Shown piece after piece: positions 19,093 through 28,555 of a DNA stretch of 64,000 bases. A program made the translations under genes and the position numbers. The stretch comes from Plut-88900 sp963668115 (GTDB taxonomy: Bacteria > Chloroflexota > Dehalococcoidia > Plut-88900): assembly GCA_963668115.1 (NCBI GenBank), contig OY764147.1:2356001-2420000 (forward strand), given 5' to 3'. The notes under the pieces are model-generated. The model did not search any database. It was not told the DNA's origin and saw only the letters and a list, made by a program, of their open reading frames with translations. Numbering within the stretch: the first letter of the stretch is position 1; each line of letters opens with the position of its first letter.

Positions 19093-20298
19093 ATGTTTGA
19101 TGCTAGGGGCAGGCATTACGGATGGACGTTGGTCGGCATGTTTGCCGTCAATTACTCGATGATAGTCATCGCCTTCGAGACCCTCGGGTTCCTGCTCCCA
19201 GGCATGGCCGAAGACCTGGACCTCTCCCTCACCGAGCAGGGCTGGCTCAGCGCCTCCATCATGTTCACGAACCTCATCTTCGAGGTGCCCTCCAACTGGT
19301 TCTTCTCTCGCTTCCGGCCTTGGCGCTCCTCGGTTATCTCATTTGCCGCAGCGGCCATCTTCGTCGCTCTGAAGGGCTTCGCTCCAACTCTCCTTGTCCT
19401 GTTCGTAGCACGCATTGGCCTGGGGTTCATCTACCTGAGCACGCAGGCTTCCCGCACCATACTCCTGATCCACTGGATCCCGGGCCGGCAGGTCGGCAAG
19501 GCAAACGGGATCATGTTCAGCATCTTGGAGACCACTATCGGCTTCGGGTTTATGCTGATTCCCGCCATCCTCTGGCTCGCCGACGGCGACTGGCGAAGGA
19601 CCCTCTACATCTGGGCCATAGTCAGCGCAGCCGGAGCATTCGTCTGGCTCCTCTGGGGCCGGGACAGGCCCAAAGAGGATCTGCCCCAATCCACTGAGAC
19701 CTCGGGCGGCACGCCCATACGCGTCCTGTGGCGCTACAAGGTGCCCTGGATTCTAGGGTTCGGGGTGTCAGGCATCACCGGGGCCCGGTCGGCCTACGCA
19801 ACCTTCTGGCCTCAATACCTGGACGACACCTATGGCACGGCCCTGGTTACCGTCGGCCTGATTCTTGGCATAGCGGGCATGACCAAGGGCCCGATGATCC
19901 TCGGGGTCACACTGACATCCGCCATCGCCAACCGGACGCCATTCCTCCTGATGGCCTGCGGGGTCCTGATGTCGATCACGTCTTTCGGGATGATATTCAC
20001 CGGGTCTGTGCCATTGCTGTTCCTGTTCGGCATCGTTAACGGTATGTGCATGTGCTTTATACCCGCCATGCTGACGATGATCTACAGGCTGCCCGGCATC
20101 CGGGAAAGGGAGGTGGCCGTAGCCGTGGCCGTTTACTTCAGCTGCCTTTGGACGGGCTCGGCCATGGGACCGATGGTCACCGGCTACATCGGAGACATTG
20201 CCGACCTGCGCACGGGCCTCTCGGTCGCCGCCTTCACCCCCCTGACCCTTTCTACGGCAGGGATTGTTCTGGCGTTGATTGGCCGGAAGGAACCTTAA
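19093..20298 (+). CDS. MFS transporter, tandem copy 1
   Basis: Major facilitator of 401 aa with 12 predicted membrane segments. The first cytoplasmic loop motif is NWFFSRFRPWRSSVI. The N-terminal RHYGWTLVGMFAVNYSMIVI and C-terminal FSCLWTGSAMGPMVTGYIGD are shared in pattern with the two following genes, making three tandem paralogues. The family placement resembles organic-anion/nitrate-type carriers, but the substrate is unknown. I see no good ribosome-binding site before the ATG. Confidence 0.85.
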   Translation: MFDARGRHYGWTLVGMFAVNYSMIVIAFETLGFLLPGMAEDLDLSLTEQGWLSASIMFTNLIFEVPSNWFFSRFRPWRSSVISFAAAAIFVALKGFAPTLLVLFVARIGLGFIYLSTQASRTILLIHWIPGRQVGKANGIMFSILETTIGFGFMLIPAILWLADGDWRRTLYIWAIVSAAGAFVWLLWGRDRPKEDLPQSTETSGGTPIRVLWRYKVPWILGFGVSGITGARSAYATFWPQYLDDTYGTALVTVGLILGIAGMTKGPMILGVTLTSAIANRTPFLLMACGVLMSITSFGMIFTGSVPLLFLFGIVNGMCMCFIPAMLTMIYRLPGIREREVAVAVAVYFSCLWTGSAMGPMVTGYIGDIADLRTGLSVAAFTPLTLSTAGIVLALIGRKEP

Positions 20299-20307
20299 CA
20301 CTCTCCC

Positions 20308-21534
20308 ATGATGCGTCTACTCTCCAGGCCCACCGACTCCCCAACCTACGGCTGGGTGGTCATCGGCACCTTCATCATTAACTACTCCCTGGTGGATATA
20401 GCGGCCCTGACTATAGGGCTGCTTCTGCCCTCCATATCACGGGAGATGGGCCTGAGCGGTACACAGCAGGGGCTGCTCTCCTCCGCCGTGGTGGTGGGCA
20501 ACCTGGTCTTTGAAATCCCCGCAAACGCTTGGCTCTCCCGATACCGGCCCTGGCGCATCGCAAGTGTTGCCTTTATCGCCTCCGCCCTGCTTACCCTTCT
20601 CAACGGCTGGTCGCCCAACTTCGTCATCTTCCTGGTCATGCGTCTGCTTCTCGGGTTTGCCTACGTGGTCTGCAAGGTACCTCGGACCCTCGTCCTCCTG
20701 CAATGGGTCTCCCGACGCCGCATTCCCCTGGCCAATGGGATCATCTTCAGTGTCATCGACAGCATGAGCGGGATAGGCTTCATGGTGATCCCAGTCGTCC
20801 TCGGTTTGCTGGACGACTGGAGGCTCACCCTCTACGCCTGGGCGGCGGTGATATTCGGTGCGGCCGTGGTCTGGCTGGTCGTGGGGAAGGACCGCTACAC
20901 CCCCGAGTACAGCGCCGGCATCCAGTCCCAGGTCGGGACTCCGTTGAGGGCGATCTTCAAGTACAGGGAGCCCTGGATAATGGGGTTCGGCACCGGAGGC
21001 GCCATAGCAGCTCGTATCGGTTTCATGACCTTCTGGCCCACCTTCACCCTTGACGCCTTCGACGTGACCCTGACATTCAGCGGCATCGTAATTGGCATGG
21101 TCTCCATCGCCAGCACCCCCGGCAAGCTGGCCGTCTCCATCATCCCCTCCCTGGTCAAACACCCGTCCATGGTGCTATTCGCCAGCGGACTCCTCACCTT
21201 TGGCTCCTTCGTGGGAATGCTGTACACCGACTCCGCTGCCCTACTCCTGCTCCTCGGCTTTGTGAACGGGATAGGGTTCTGCTACTTCCCCCTCATGGTG
21301 ACCGAAATCTACGAACTTCCAGATATTCGACCTAGGGAGCTCACTGTGGCGGTATCCGTGATGTTCACCCTGTTGTGGATCGGCGGTTTCCTTGGCCCCC
21401 TTATCGTCGGCATCATCGACGATGCTACTCAGGACCTGCAGTTCGCCCTCCTTGTCATCTCCTTCTGCAGCTTCAGCCTCAGCGTTGCGGCGCTTCTACT
21501 CTCGGCCTTCAGGAGGCGCACGCCAATTGACTAG
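20308..21534 (+). CDS. MFS transporter, tandem copy 2
   Basis: 408-aa, 12-segment major facilitator. It starts 9 nt after copy 1 ends, so they share an operon. It is much closer to copy 3 than to copy 1: RRPTDSPTYxW-like start (LLSRPTDSPTYGWVVIGTF), NAWLSRYRPWRIASVAFIAS, VCKVPRTLVLLQWVSRRRIP, YELPDIRPRELTVAVSVMFT. The strongly conserved Arg/Pro loops suggest the same fold and a related substrate. Substrate unknown. Confidence 0.87.
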   Translation: MMRLLSRPTDSPTYGWVVIGTFIINYSLVDIAALTIGLLLPSISREMGLSGTQQGLLSSAVVVGNLVFEIPANAWLSRYRPWRIASVAFIASALLTLLNGWSPNFVIFLVMRLLLGFAYVVCKVPRTLVLLQWVSRRRIPLANGIIFSVIDSMSGIGFMVIPVVLGLLDDWRLTLYAWAAVIFGAAVVWLVVGKDRYTPEYSAGIQSQVGTPLRAIFKYREPWIMGFGTGGAIAARIGFMTFWPTFTLDAFDVTLTFSGIVIGMVSIASTPGKLAVSIIPSLVKHPSMVLFASGLLTFGSFVGMLYTDSAALLLLLGFVNGIGFCYFPLMVTEIYELPDIRPRELTVAVSVMFTLLWIGGFLGPLIVGIIDDATQDLQFALLVISFCSFSLSVAALLLSAFRRRTPID

Positions 21535-21630
21535 CACCCTCCTCCCACTCCAGAGCAGGGAACATCCTGATCTTGATGGGCCGATGCTCCCCCAACCCCG
21601 CCTTCACTGCTGTATGAACTGCACCGGAAT

Positions 21631-22860
21631 TTGCCGATGATGCGCCTCATCCGTCGGCCCACCGACTCCCCCACCTACGCCTGGGTCGTCGTAGGCACCT
21701 TTATTACGAACTATTCCCTCATCGACATCTCCGCCCTCACCATCGGCCTCCTCCTCCCCGATATTCGTGATGAGATGGGCCTTACAGCCACCCAGCTTGG
21801 ACTCATCTCCTCCGCAGTCATTTTCGGCAACCTCGCCTTCGAAATTCCCGCCAATTTATGGCTCTCCCGGTACAGGCCCTGGCGCGTTGCGAGTATCGCC
21901 TTTATCGCTTCCGCGCTCTTCACTGCGCTCAACGGCTGGGCTCCGACCTTCATCATCCTTCTCAGCACCCGGCTTCTTCTCGGCGTTGCCTACATAGTCT
22001 GCAAGGTTCCCAGGACCCTGGTCATACTGCAGTGGGTCCCGAGGCGGCGCATCCCCCTTGCCAACGGCCTGATCTTCAGTTTCATCGACAGTATGGGAGG
22101 CGTAGGATTCCTGCTCATCCCCGTAATTCTTGGCATTCTGGACAACTGGAGGCACACCCTCTTCGCATGGTCCGCCATCACCCTCTTGGCCACCTTGACC
22201 TGGCTGGTGCTGGGCAAGGACCGCTATACACCCGAGTTCCGCGCCGGAATGCAGTCCCAGGTCGGCTCTCCCATCAGGGCCTTGCTTATGTACAAAGAAC
22301 CCTGGGTCCTCGGTTTCGGTATCAGCGGCGCCATAGCCGCCCGCTTCGGATTCAACTCCTTCTGGCCAATTTACGCCCGCGACGAATATCAACTCACCAT
22401 CTTCCTGAGCGGGCTGGTCATTAGTATGATTTCGCTGGCCAGCACTCCAGGCAAAATTGCCGTTTCCGTGGTGCCTGCCCTCGTGAACCGACCCTCTCTG
22501 GTCCTCACCGTTTGCGGTGCAGCAATGTGGGCCACCTTTGCAGGGCTCCTGTTCACCGACTCCCTCCTGTATCTTATCCTGCTTGGCTGCATAAACGGGC
22601 TCTCTTTCTGCTTCATACCACTGATGATGACCCAGCTATACGAACTCCCGGGCATCCGACCCCGGGAGCTGACCGTTGCCGTTTCCGTCATGTTCACCAT
22701 CCTTTGGGCGGGTGGATTCCTCGGCCCCCTCGTTGTGGGAATTATCGACGACGCCACTCAAGACCTCCGGCTGGCCTTGTTCGTAATCTCCTTCGGCAGC
22801 CTTGCCCTTGCCGTGTCGGGACTCCTTCTGCCCGCGCTGGGAAAGCGTACTCCCAATTGA
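21631..22860 (+). CDS. MFS transporter, tandem copy 3
   Basis: 409-aa major facilitator, the closest paralogue of copy 2: LIRRPTDSPTYAWVVVGTF, NLWLSRYRPWRVASIAFIAS, VCKVPRTLVILQWVPRRRIP, YELPGIRPRELTVAVSVMFT. A 96-nt gap separates it from copy 2, without a clear terminator. An alternative start is the ATG two codons downstream. It probably arose by recent tandem duplication of copy 2. Substrate unknown. Confidence 0.87.
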   Translation: MPMMRLIRRPTDSPTYAWVVVGTFITNYSLIDISALTIGLLLPDIRDEMGLTATQLGLISSAVIFGNLAFEIPANLWLSRYRPWRVASIAFIASALFTALNGWAPTFIILLSTRLLLGVAYIVCKVPRTLVILQWVPRRRIPLANGLIFSFIDSMGGVGFLLIPVILGILDNWRHTLFAWSAITLLATLTWLVLGKDRYTPEFRAGMQSQVGSPIRALLMYKEPWVLGFGISGAIAARFGFNSFWPIYARDEYQLTIFLSGLVISMISLASTPGKIAVSVVPALVNRPSLVLTVCGAAMWATFAGLLFTDSLLYLILLGCINGLSFCFIPLMMTQLYELPGIRPRELTVAVSVMFTILWAGGFLGPLVVGIIDDATQDLRLALFVISFGSLALAVSGLLLPALGKRTPN

Positions 22861-22930
22861 CTTAGCTCCCTCCCCTCCATAGGATAAGCCGAGAATTTGG
22901 CCCCGACTCCCGGGGCACGGGGGGTGCTTA

Positions 22931-23878
22931 ATGTCCACGTCGGTTTCTCTTGGCAGCGGAGAGTTCACCTACGTTCCCCAGGAAGACTGGGCGCAGCTGC
23001 CCGACGGCTGGTCTTTCCACGAATGCGCCGACGTCGCGGTGGACGCTAACGACCGCGTCTACGTCTTCAACCGCGGCGATCACCCGGTCATCATGTTCGA
23101 GGCGGACGGGACGTTTGTCGGGTCCTGGGGGGAGGGTGTCTTCACCACCGCCCACGGCATCACCTACGCCCCCAACGACACCATGTATCTCGCCGACCAG
23201 AAGGACCACTCCGTCAGGCGGTGCACCCTGGATGGTCGTGTCGTCTCGACCATCGGACAACCCCATCACCCCCCGACGCGCTGGAGCGGCTTGGCCTTCA
23301 ACGAGCCGACCAAGGTCGCTGTCTCCCCCAGGAACGGAGACCTGTTCGTCTCCGACGGCTACGGCAACTCCCGGGTACACAAGTACACCCCCGACGGTCG
23401 GTACCTCTTCTCATGGGGTGCCCCGGGCATCGATCCCGGAGAGTTCGTCATCCCCCACACGATCCTCGTCGACAACAATGACAACGTAATTGTCGGGGAC
23501 CGGGAGTGTAACCGGGTGCAGATATTCGACACCAACGGCAAGCTCCAGCACATCTGGCAGAACATCTGGAAGCCCGCAGGCATGGCCCTGGGCCCCGACG
23601 GCAACATCTACATCGCCGAGCTCTGCGGCGACACCTACTTCGCAGATGCCCCCAACGTCGGCAACCGGGTCAGCGTCTACAACGTGGACGGCAAGCTGCT
23701 GGCAAGGGCCGGAATGCCCACCCAGGGCGATGGCCCCGGCCAGTTCCTCGCCGCTCACGGCATCACCGTCGACTCCCGGGGAGACATCTACGTCGCCGAA
23801 GTGTCCTGGACCATGTACGCCAGGCACCAGGGGCACCCCAAAGAGATGCGGAGCCTGGTCAAGCTGGTAAGGCAGTGA
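22931..23878 (+). CDS. NHL-repeat six-bladed beta-propeller protein
   Basis: 315 aa built of NHL-type repeats with the consensus GxFxxPxGIAVDxxGxVYVAD: ADVAVDANDRVYVFNRG, AHGITYAPNDTMYLAD, PTKVAVSPRNGDLFVSDGYG, PAGMALGPDGNIYIAEL, AHGITVDSRGDIYVAEVSW. The architecture matches peptidyl-alpha-hydroxyglycine amidating lyase-like propellers of environmental bacteria. Not clearly secreted, as there is no N-terminal hydrophobic segment. Enzymatic or binding role unknown. Downstream of the transporter set on the same strand. Confidence 0.85.
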   Translation: MSTSVSLGSGEFTYVPQEDWAQLPDGWSFHECADVAVDANDRVYVFNRGDHPVIMFEADGTFVGSWGEGVFTTAHGITYAPNDTMYLADQKDHSVRRCTLDGRVVSTIGQPHHPPTRWSGLAFNEPTKVAVSPRNGDLFVSDGYGNSRVHKYTPDGRYLFSWGAPGIDPGEFVIPHTILVDNNDNVIVGDRECNRVQIFDTNGKLQHIWQNIWKPAGMALGPDGNIYIAELCGDTYFADAPNVGNRVSVYNVDGKLLARAGMPTQGDGPGQFLAAHGITVDSRGDIYVAEVSWTMYARHQGHPKEMRSLVKLVRQ

Positions 23879-23935
23879 CAAGCAGGCCGAAATGAACGCC
23901 CGCATACCCAAACATCGAAGGAAAGAGGGACCGAC

Positions 23936-24685
23936 TTGGGACTCGTAATCATCGCGGTCATAGTCATCCTGCTCATCATGATCGTAATTGTGGCGAGGCG
24001 TCAGGCCGGTAGACCCGCTGTCCCCGGTTCCGGCAACGTCGTCTCCCAGATCAAGCCGCTGGAAGGCTTTGCCCGGGTCAACATCGGCAACGCCTTTCAC
24101 GTCGAAATCAAGGAGTCCCCCCAGTTCAGCGTCTCCATCTCCGCCGACGACAACGTAATCGACCTGGTCGAAGCCGAGAAGGAGGGAGACACCCTGCGCA
24201 TAGGCCTTGAGGCCGGTGACTACAGCGAGGTCACCCTTCGCGCTCGAATCACCATGCCAGAGCTTTTGGGCGTCATGCTCACGGGCGCCAGCCGAGCGAC
24301 TCTTGAAGGTTTTTCTTCAGCCAACGACCTCAGTATCAGCCTGTCCGGCTCCAGTGTCCTTGAAGGCTACGTAGAAGCCCGGGAGGCCGACCTCCGCATA
24401 AACGGCGCCAGCAAGCTCACCCTCGCCGGTTCCGCCGACAACCTGTCGGTCAGGGCGTCGGGGGCCAGCGTCCTGACGCTGCAGCACTTCTCGGTTGATC
24501 GCTCTTCCGTAGTGCTCGACGGTGCAAGTCAAGCCACTGTAAATGTACGCAGGGACATCGAATACGCTCGCCTCACCGGTGCTTCCATTCTTCTATATGA
24601 TGGAGAACCGGATTTAGGGGATATCCAGACTTTAGGCGCATCCAGGATCGAGTCCCGTCCCAGTGAGGAGATTCCCCACTCCTAG
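23936..24685 (+). CDS. Membrane-anchored adhesin-head-like (DUF2807) protein
   Basis: 249 aa. A TTG start gives a strongly hydrophobic N-terminal anchor (LVIIAVIVILLIMIVIVARR). The rest is a right-handed parallel beta-helix of repeated GAS units (LTGASRATLEGF, LSGSSVLEGYV, INGASKLTLAGS, ASGASVLTLQHF, LDGASQATVNV, LTGASILLYDG), the pattern of the putative auto-transporter adhesin head domain. It is followed closely by a PspC-domain gene, a pairing seen in envelope-stress modules. Probably faces the outside of the membrane. Confidence 0.85.
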   Translation: MGLVIIAVIVILLIMIVIVARRQAGRPAVPGSGNVVSQIKPLEGFARVNIGNAFHVEIKESPQFSVSISADDNVIDLVEAEKEGDTLRIGLEAGDYSEVTLRARITMPELLGVMLTGASRATLEGFSSANDLSISLSGSSVLEGYVEAREADLRINGASKLTLAGSADNLSVRASGASVLTLQHFSVDRSSVVLDGASQATVNVRRDIEYARLTGASILLYDGEPDLGDIQTLGASRIESRPSEEIPHS

Positions 24686-24701
24686 CCCCGACCCGACAGC
24701 C

Positions 24702-24935
24702 ATGCTCTACAGAAGCCGAACAAACCGCAGGATATGGGGCGTCGCCGGGGGTCTCGGCGAGCACTTCGGCACCGATCCCGCGATAGTCCGCACCATTTTC
24801 ATCGTCTTCCTGTTCTTTGCTGGCTTCTCCGCCTTCCTCTACCTCTTCCTTGCCGTCATGATGCCCCTCGCCCCCGAACCCACCCCCCAGCCCCCCGACC
24901 CCGAAGAAAGCGGACCCCAACCCGATGATGGGTAG
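24702..24935 (+). CDS. PspC-domain protein
   Basis: Small membrane protein of the phage-shock-protein C family, 77 aa from ATG 24702. YRSRTNRRIWGVAGGLGEHFGTDPAIVRTIF is the diagnostic domain, followed by one or two hydrophobic segments (IFIVFLFFAGFSAFLYLFLAV) and a Pro/Glu-rich tail. A GTG at 24663 would add 13 residues but overlaps the upstream gene; the ATG fits the family start. Probably part of an envelope-stress pair with the DUF2807 protein. Confidence 0.85.
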   Translation: MLYRSRTNRRIWGVAGGLGEHFGTDPAIVRTIFIVFLFFAGFSAFLYLFLAVMMPLAPEPTPQPPDPEESGPQPDDG

Positions 24936-24947
24936 CCCGCGCTCCGC

Positions 24948-26447
24948 ATGTTCTCGCTAGCCCTTCCCGGCCCCGCCAGGGCCGTAGTCGATAGCCCAAA
25001 CTACAAGTGGTGGGTCTACGCCGCGGTTGCCGTCGGGACTTATCCGACCGTTGTAGACCAGGCGGGAGTCGGCATCGCCCTTCCCAAGATATCCGAGGAG
25101 TTCGGCCTCGATATCCCGACCGTCCAGTGGATATACCTCGCCTACGTGCTGACCACCGCCATCATGTTTATGCCCGTAGGCCGCCTCGCCGATATCATCG
25201 GGCGGAAGAAGGTCTTTCTGCTGGGGTGGGGCGTCAACTTCGTTGGGGCGGTGGTGGGGGGCACAGCGACGGAGTTCCCGGTAATCCTGGTGGGGAAGGT
25301 GATACAAGGCCTGGGCGTCGCCGGGATCCAGGGCAACGGCATGGCCATCATCTCCTCCAACTTCCCGGACCGCGAGCGCGGCAAGTCCATCGGCCTGTAC
25401 ACGGCCGTAATAGGCTCGGGGCTGACTTCCGGCCCGACCATCGGGGGTGTTCTGGTGGACTGGCTAAGCTGGAGGGCCGTCTTCTTTGCCAACCTACCCT
25501 TCGGTGTAGTTGCCCTCTTCCTGGCGCTCCTCGCCTTCAAGCCCATGGTTACCAGTACCGGGCCTGCGGCCGGATGGCGCACCTTCGATTGGGTCGGGGC
25601 GGGGCTGTCCGCCGGCGCATTTGTTAGCTTCCTGATGGGGATGAGCAACGGCCACCGGTTCGGATGGGGCTCGGCGCCCATCTTGGCCAGCTTTGGGGCA
25701 GCCGCAGTCCTGTTTTCCCTCTTCATCGGATGGCAGCTCAGGACCCGCCACCCGATGCTCGACCTGACGCTATTCAAGAGCAAGCTCTTCTCCATGGGGG
25801 CCTCTGCCCGTTTCCTGAACTTCCTAGCGTCTTCTTCAGTTATGTTCCTTATGCCCTTCTTCATAATCAACGTTATGGGCTATTCCCCCGCGCGCGCTGG
25901 CCTTCTCATGGCGCCGGGTGCCCTTTGCATGGCCGTTATCGGACCCATAAGCGGCCGGCTCTCCGACCGTTTCGGCAGCCGAATCACGGCAACCGTCGGG
26001 CAAGCGCTGGAGGTGTCGGCCCTGTTCTCTCTATCCCAGATCTCCGCCGACTCCCCGCCTGGCTATGTGCTCATGTGCCTGATGCTGGCGGGCGCGGGGT
26101 CGGGGTTCTTCAACGCCTCCAACGGCACGGCCATTATGAGCTACCAGGACCCCTCCAGGTTCGGCATAGTGGCCGCTCTGCTCAACGTCATCCGCACCTC
26201 CGCCAACATAACCGGAATAGCCATTGCGACCACGGTGGTCACCATCACCATGGGGTCCTTCGGCCACGAACCGAGGCTGGACGTCATCTCCGAAGGCGCA
26301 TTTGACGCCTTCGTGTCGGGGCTAAACAAGGCTTACCTGATCGGTGGGAGCGTACTTTTGGTCTCGATGACCCTGGCCGCACTTCACGGATCAGCCAGAC
26401 GAGACATCAGGTTAGGGGATGAGCCGTTGGCCAGGACCCGCCGATGA
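24948..26447 (+). CDS. MFS exporter, DHA2 (EmrB/QacA) type
   Basis: 499 aa with 14 predicted membrane segments. Motif A is GRLADIIGRKKVFLLGW and motif C GSGLTSGPTIGGVLVDWLSW; VVDQAGVGIALPKISEEFG at the start is the family's motif D1. Probably proton-driven drug or metabolite efflux. It starts 12 nt after the PspC gene stop and converges with the amidohydrolase at 26451. Substrate unknown. Confidence 0.9.
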   Translation: MFSLALPGPARAVVDSPNYKWWVYAAVAVGTYPTVVDQAGVGIALPKISEEFGLDIPTVQWIYLAYVLTTAIMFMPVGRLADIIGRKKVFLLGWGVNFVGAVVGGTATEFPVILVGKVIQGLGVAGIQGNGMAIISSNFPDRERGKSIGLYTAVIGSGLTSGPTIGGVLVDWLSWRAVFFANLPFGVVALFLALLAFKPMVTSTGPAAGWRTFDWVGAGLSAGAFVSFLMGMSNGHRFGWGSAPILASFGAAAVLFSLFIGWQLRTRHPMLDLTLFKSKLFSMGASARFLNFLASSSVMFLMPFFIINVMGYSPARAGLLMAPGALCMAVIGPISGRLSDRFGSRITATVGQALEVSALFSLSQISADSPPGYVLMCLMLAGAGSGFFNASNGTAIMSYQDPSRFGIVAALLNVIRTSANITGIAIATTVVTITMGSFGHEPRLDVISEGAFDAFVSGLNKAYLIGGSVLLVSMTLAALHGSARRDIRLGDEPLARTRR

Positions 26448-26450
26448 TCC

Positions 26451-27656
26451 CTACCTCTTGTCCACCGCCACCCCGCCCCGGGCCACGACCAGCTGCAACC
26501 GGCGCAGGTTCTCGATGTTCTCCAGCGGGTTCGTCTCGATGGCTATGAAATCGGCGAACTTGCCCGGCTCAATGGTGCCCAGCTTGTCCCCCGCCCCGCA
26601 CACCTCCGCCGACGTCTGCGTAGCCGCCACTATCGCTCCGTAAGGCCCGAGCCCCACCTTCGACAGCTTCTCGATCTCCATCAGCGCCGCCTCCCCCGGA
26701 GGCCCCTGGTCCGACCCGCTGGCTATCTTCACCCCCGCGTCCAGCGCTATGCGGAAAGACTCGTCGTGGATCGGTGCAAAGAAGTTTGCCCGCTCCCGGA
26801 ACTCGTCGGGCAGGGGGTGGTGCTGGCAGTACGCAATGGCGCCTTCGGAGTCTGCCTGCTCGGGGGTCAGGTGGCTCAGGGCCAGCGTGGGCACGTAGTA
26901 GGTGCCTGTGTCGGCCATCATCTTGGCCGCTTCTTCGTCCATCACGTAGCCGTGCTCGATTGATCGGCATCCCGCGCTCACTGCCCATTTAATCGCCTCT
27001 GGAACGGTGGCGTGGACTGCTGCCGGGACTCCCCTCTGCTTGGCTATAGCTAACGCGGCTTCCATCTCGCCCCGCAGCCATGTGATATTTGTCATCACGT
27101 CGTGGCCCGTGCCTATGATGCCCCCCGTGGTCACGAGCTTGATGTGGTTCACGTAGTGCATGATTTCGTTGCGGACCGCCTTCACCATGGCGACCGGCCC
27201 ATCGATGGGCTTGTCAACGTCGGCCATGTGGCCCGCGGTGGTGTTAAGGGCGTGGCCCCCGCAGAACAGCCGAGGCCCTTTGAACTTCCCCGCCGAAAAC
27301 GCGTCCCGCAGCGCCACGTCCGCCCACTCCTGCACCCCGACCGTCCGAAGCGAAGTCACCCCCATGTTCAGTGCATCCATGCTGTTACGGGCGTACTCCA
27401 GCACCCGAGGCACCAATTCCAGGGCCTCTTCCTCGACCGACTCGGGGCCGTACGTCCCCTTGTTCAGGTGCGTATGCACGTCCCACAGACCCGGCAGGAG
27501 GTAGGCCCCGTCCAGATCGACAACCTGATCGCCATCCGGCACTGTGCCCGAGGTCACCTGTTGAATTACCCCGTCCTCCACCAGGACGTTCCGCTCCGTC
27601 CGCACCTCGGGTGTAGTGGCGTCGATGATATTGACGTTCTTCAGTACCAGGCTCAT
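26451..27656 (-). CDS. Amidohydrolase, imidazolonepropionase/prolidase-like
   Basis: Metal-dependent hydrolase of 401 aa. Metal ligands: LPGLWDVHTHLNKG (HxH), His in AAVHATVPEAIKWA, His in CRSIEHGYVMDEEA, and Asp in IASGSDQGPPGEAAL. The C-terminal LGTIEPGKFADFIAIETNPL is the usual return strand of the beta-sandwich. Start at ATG 27656, with GAGGAG 6 nt upstream. It belongs to the Xaa-Pro dipeptidase/imidazolonepropionase branch; substrate unknown. It is separate from the five amidohydrolase paralogues at 37-47 kb. Confidence 0.9.
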   Translation of the reverse strand: MSLVLKNVNIIDATTPEVRTERNVLVEDGVIQQVTSGTVPDGDQVVDLDGAYLLPGLWDVHTHLNKGTYGPESVEEEALELVPRVLEYARNSMDALNMGVTSLRTVGVQEWADVALRDAFSAGKFKGPRLFCGGHALNTTAGHMADVDKPIDGPVAMVKAVRNEIMHYVNHIKLVTTGGIIGTGHDVMTNITWLRGEMEAALAIAKQRGVPAAVHATVPEAIKWAVSAGCRSIEHGYVMDEEAAKMMADTGTYYVPTLALSHLTPEQADSEGAIAYCQHHPLPDEFRERANFFAPIHDESFRIALDAGVKIASGSDQGPPGEAALMEIEKLSKVGLGPYGAIVAATQTSAEVCGAGDKLGTIEPGKFADFIAIETNPLENIENLRRLQLVVARGGVAVDKR

Positions 27657-27680
27657 GGGAAGCTCCTCATGGTGAAGCCG

Positions 27681-27899
27681 TTAGGGTTGGGGTGTCGGCT
27701 CGTCACCCATTCCATCCGGGAACAGGACGGCGGGGTCCGACTCATATACATACTCGCCGTCCTTCCGAATCAGAACCGAACCATTGAGAGCCAGGCTCTC
27801 GCGACGCGCCTTTATGGCCGCCCTCCGCAGCGCGGCAAGGCCCGCTGCTGCAAATTCTGTGGCGGGCTCTACGCCTGTTCTCTCCATTGAATTAGTCAT
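27681..27899 (-). CDS. Hypothetical protein coupled to zeta-like kinase (72 aa)
   Basis: I do not recognise it. An N-terminal helix-rich segment (EFAAAGLAALRRAAIKARRE) is followed by a beta hairpin (NGSVLIRKDGEYVYE) and an acidic/Pro tail. Its ATG overlaps the stop of the zeta-like gene by 4 nt, so it is translated with it. The size and the coupling suggest an antitoxin or partner, but the order is toxin first, unlike epsilon-zeta. Function is inferred from position only. Confidence 0.6.
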   Translation of the reverse strand: MTNSMERTGVEPATEFAAAGLAALRRAAIKARRESLALNGSVLIRKDGEYVYESDPAVLFPDGMGDEPTPQP

Positions 27900-28429
27900 G
27901 GCCTTATTCCTCCCTGCGCCAGCAACACCGGCATTTGGCCTGTATTGTCATACATTACCCACTCGTCTACCAGGTGTCTATAGATAGCATCAAAATTGTG
28001 ACGCCCCCTGTGGAAGCGTCGATGCACGGTTTCCGCCGGGATGTCATGCCCTCCTTTCATTACCCGATCCCTGACACGAGCAACGGCGATTTTGGGACTC
28101 TGCAATGCGAGGAAACAGATGGTTACCCAATATCCCTGCTCTTGCCAGCGCGGTATCTTCCGGACATAGTCCCGTCCACTCAAGGTCGTCTCAATGCCAA
28201 AGCTCTCTCCCTTACGCACGCATTCATCCATCATTGCCAGCAGCATCTTGGCGGCGCGGAACGCCGCCTTCTCAGGACGGAGAGGATTCAGGCCTGCGGC
28301 TATGTAGTCGGCGTTCAAAAATGTGGGGCAGTTTGCTTCGTTCAACAGGAATTCCCGCGCGAAGGTCGTCTTTCCGGCCCCATTCGGCCCGGTGACAATT
28401 AATATCTTTTTGGGGTGGTCGGGTAGCAT
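27896..28429 (-). CDS. Zeta-toxin-like P-loop kinase
   Basis: P-loop NTPase of the zeta toxin/AAA_33 group; zeta toxins phosphorylate UDP-N-acetylglucosamine. The Walker A motif is GPNGAGKTTFA (residues 14-24). FLNADYIAAGLNPL carries the Asp expected in the substrate site, and FGIETTLSGRDYVRKI resembles the zeta motif with its Arg. 177 aa from ATG 28429 (MLPDHPKKILIV); an ATG at 28480 would add 17 unrelated residues. Divergent from the HsdR_N-like gene. It is part of an A/T-richer island of mobile-type genes. Confidence 0.82.
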   Translation of the reverse strand: MLPDHPKKILIVTGPNGAGKTTFAREFLLNEANCPTFLNADYIAAGLNPLRPEKAAFRAAKMLLAMMDECVRKGESFGIETTLSGRDYVRKIPRWQEQGYWVTICFLALQSPKIAVARVRDRVMKGGHDIPAETVHRRFHRGRHNFDAIYRHLVDEWVMYDNTGQMPVLLAQGGIRP

Positions 28430-28555
28430 GGAAGAAGCCGTAGGAGTTTGCCGTAGTGGAGCGGATAGACTATACACCATCCGAGTTGGGGTCTAATCGG
28501 GGCTATAGGGTATACTTGCCCTGACCACCCAAGCGACCTGCCCTGATATACAACT

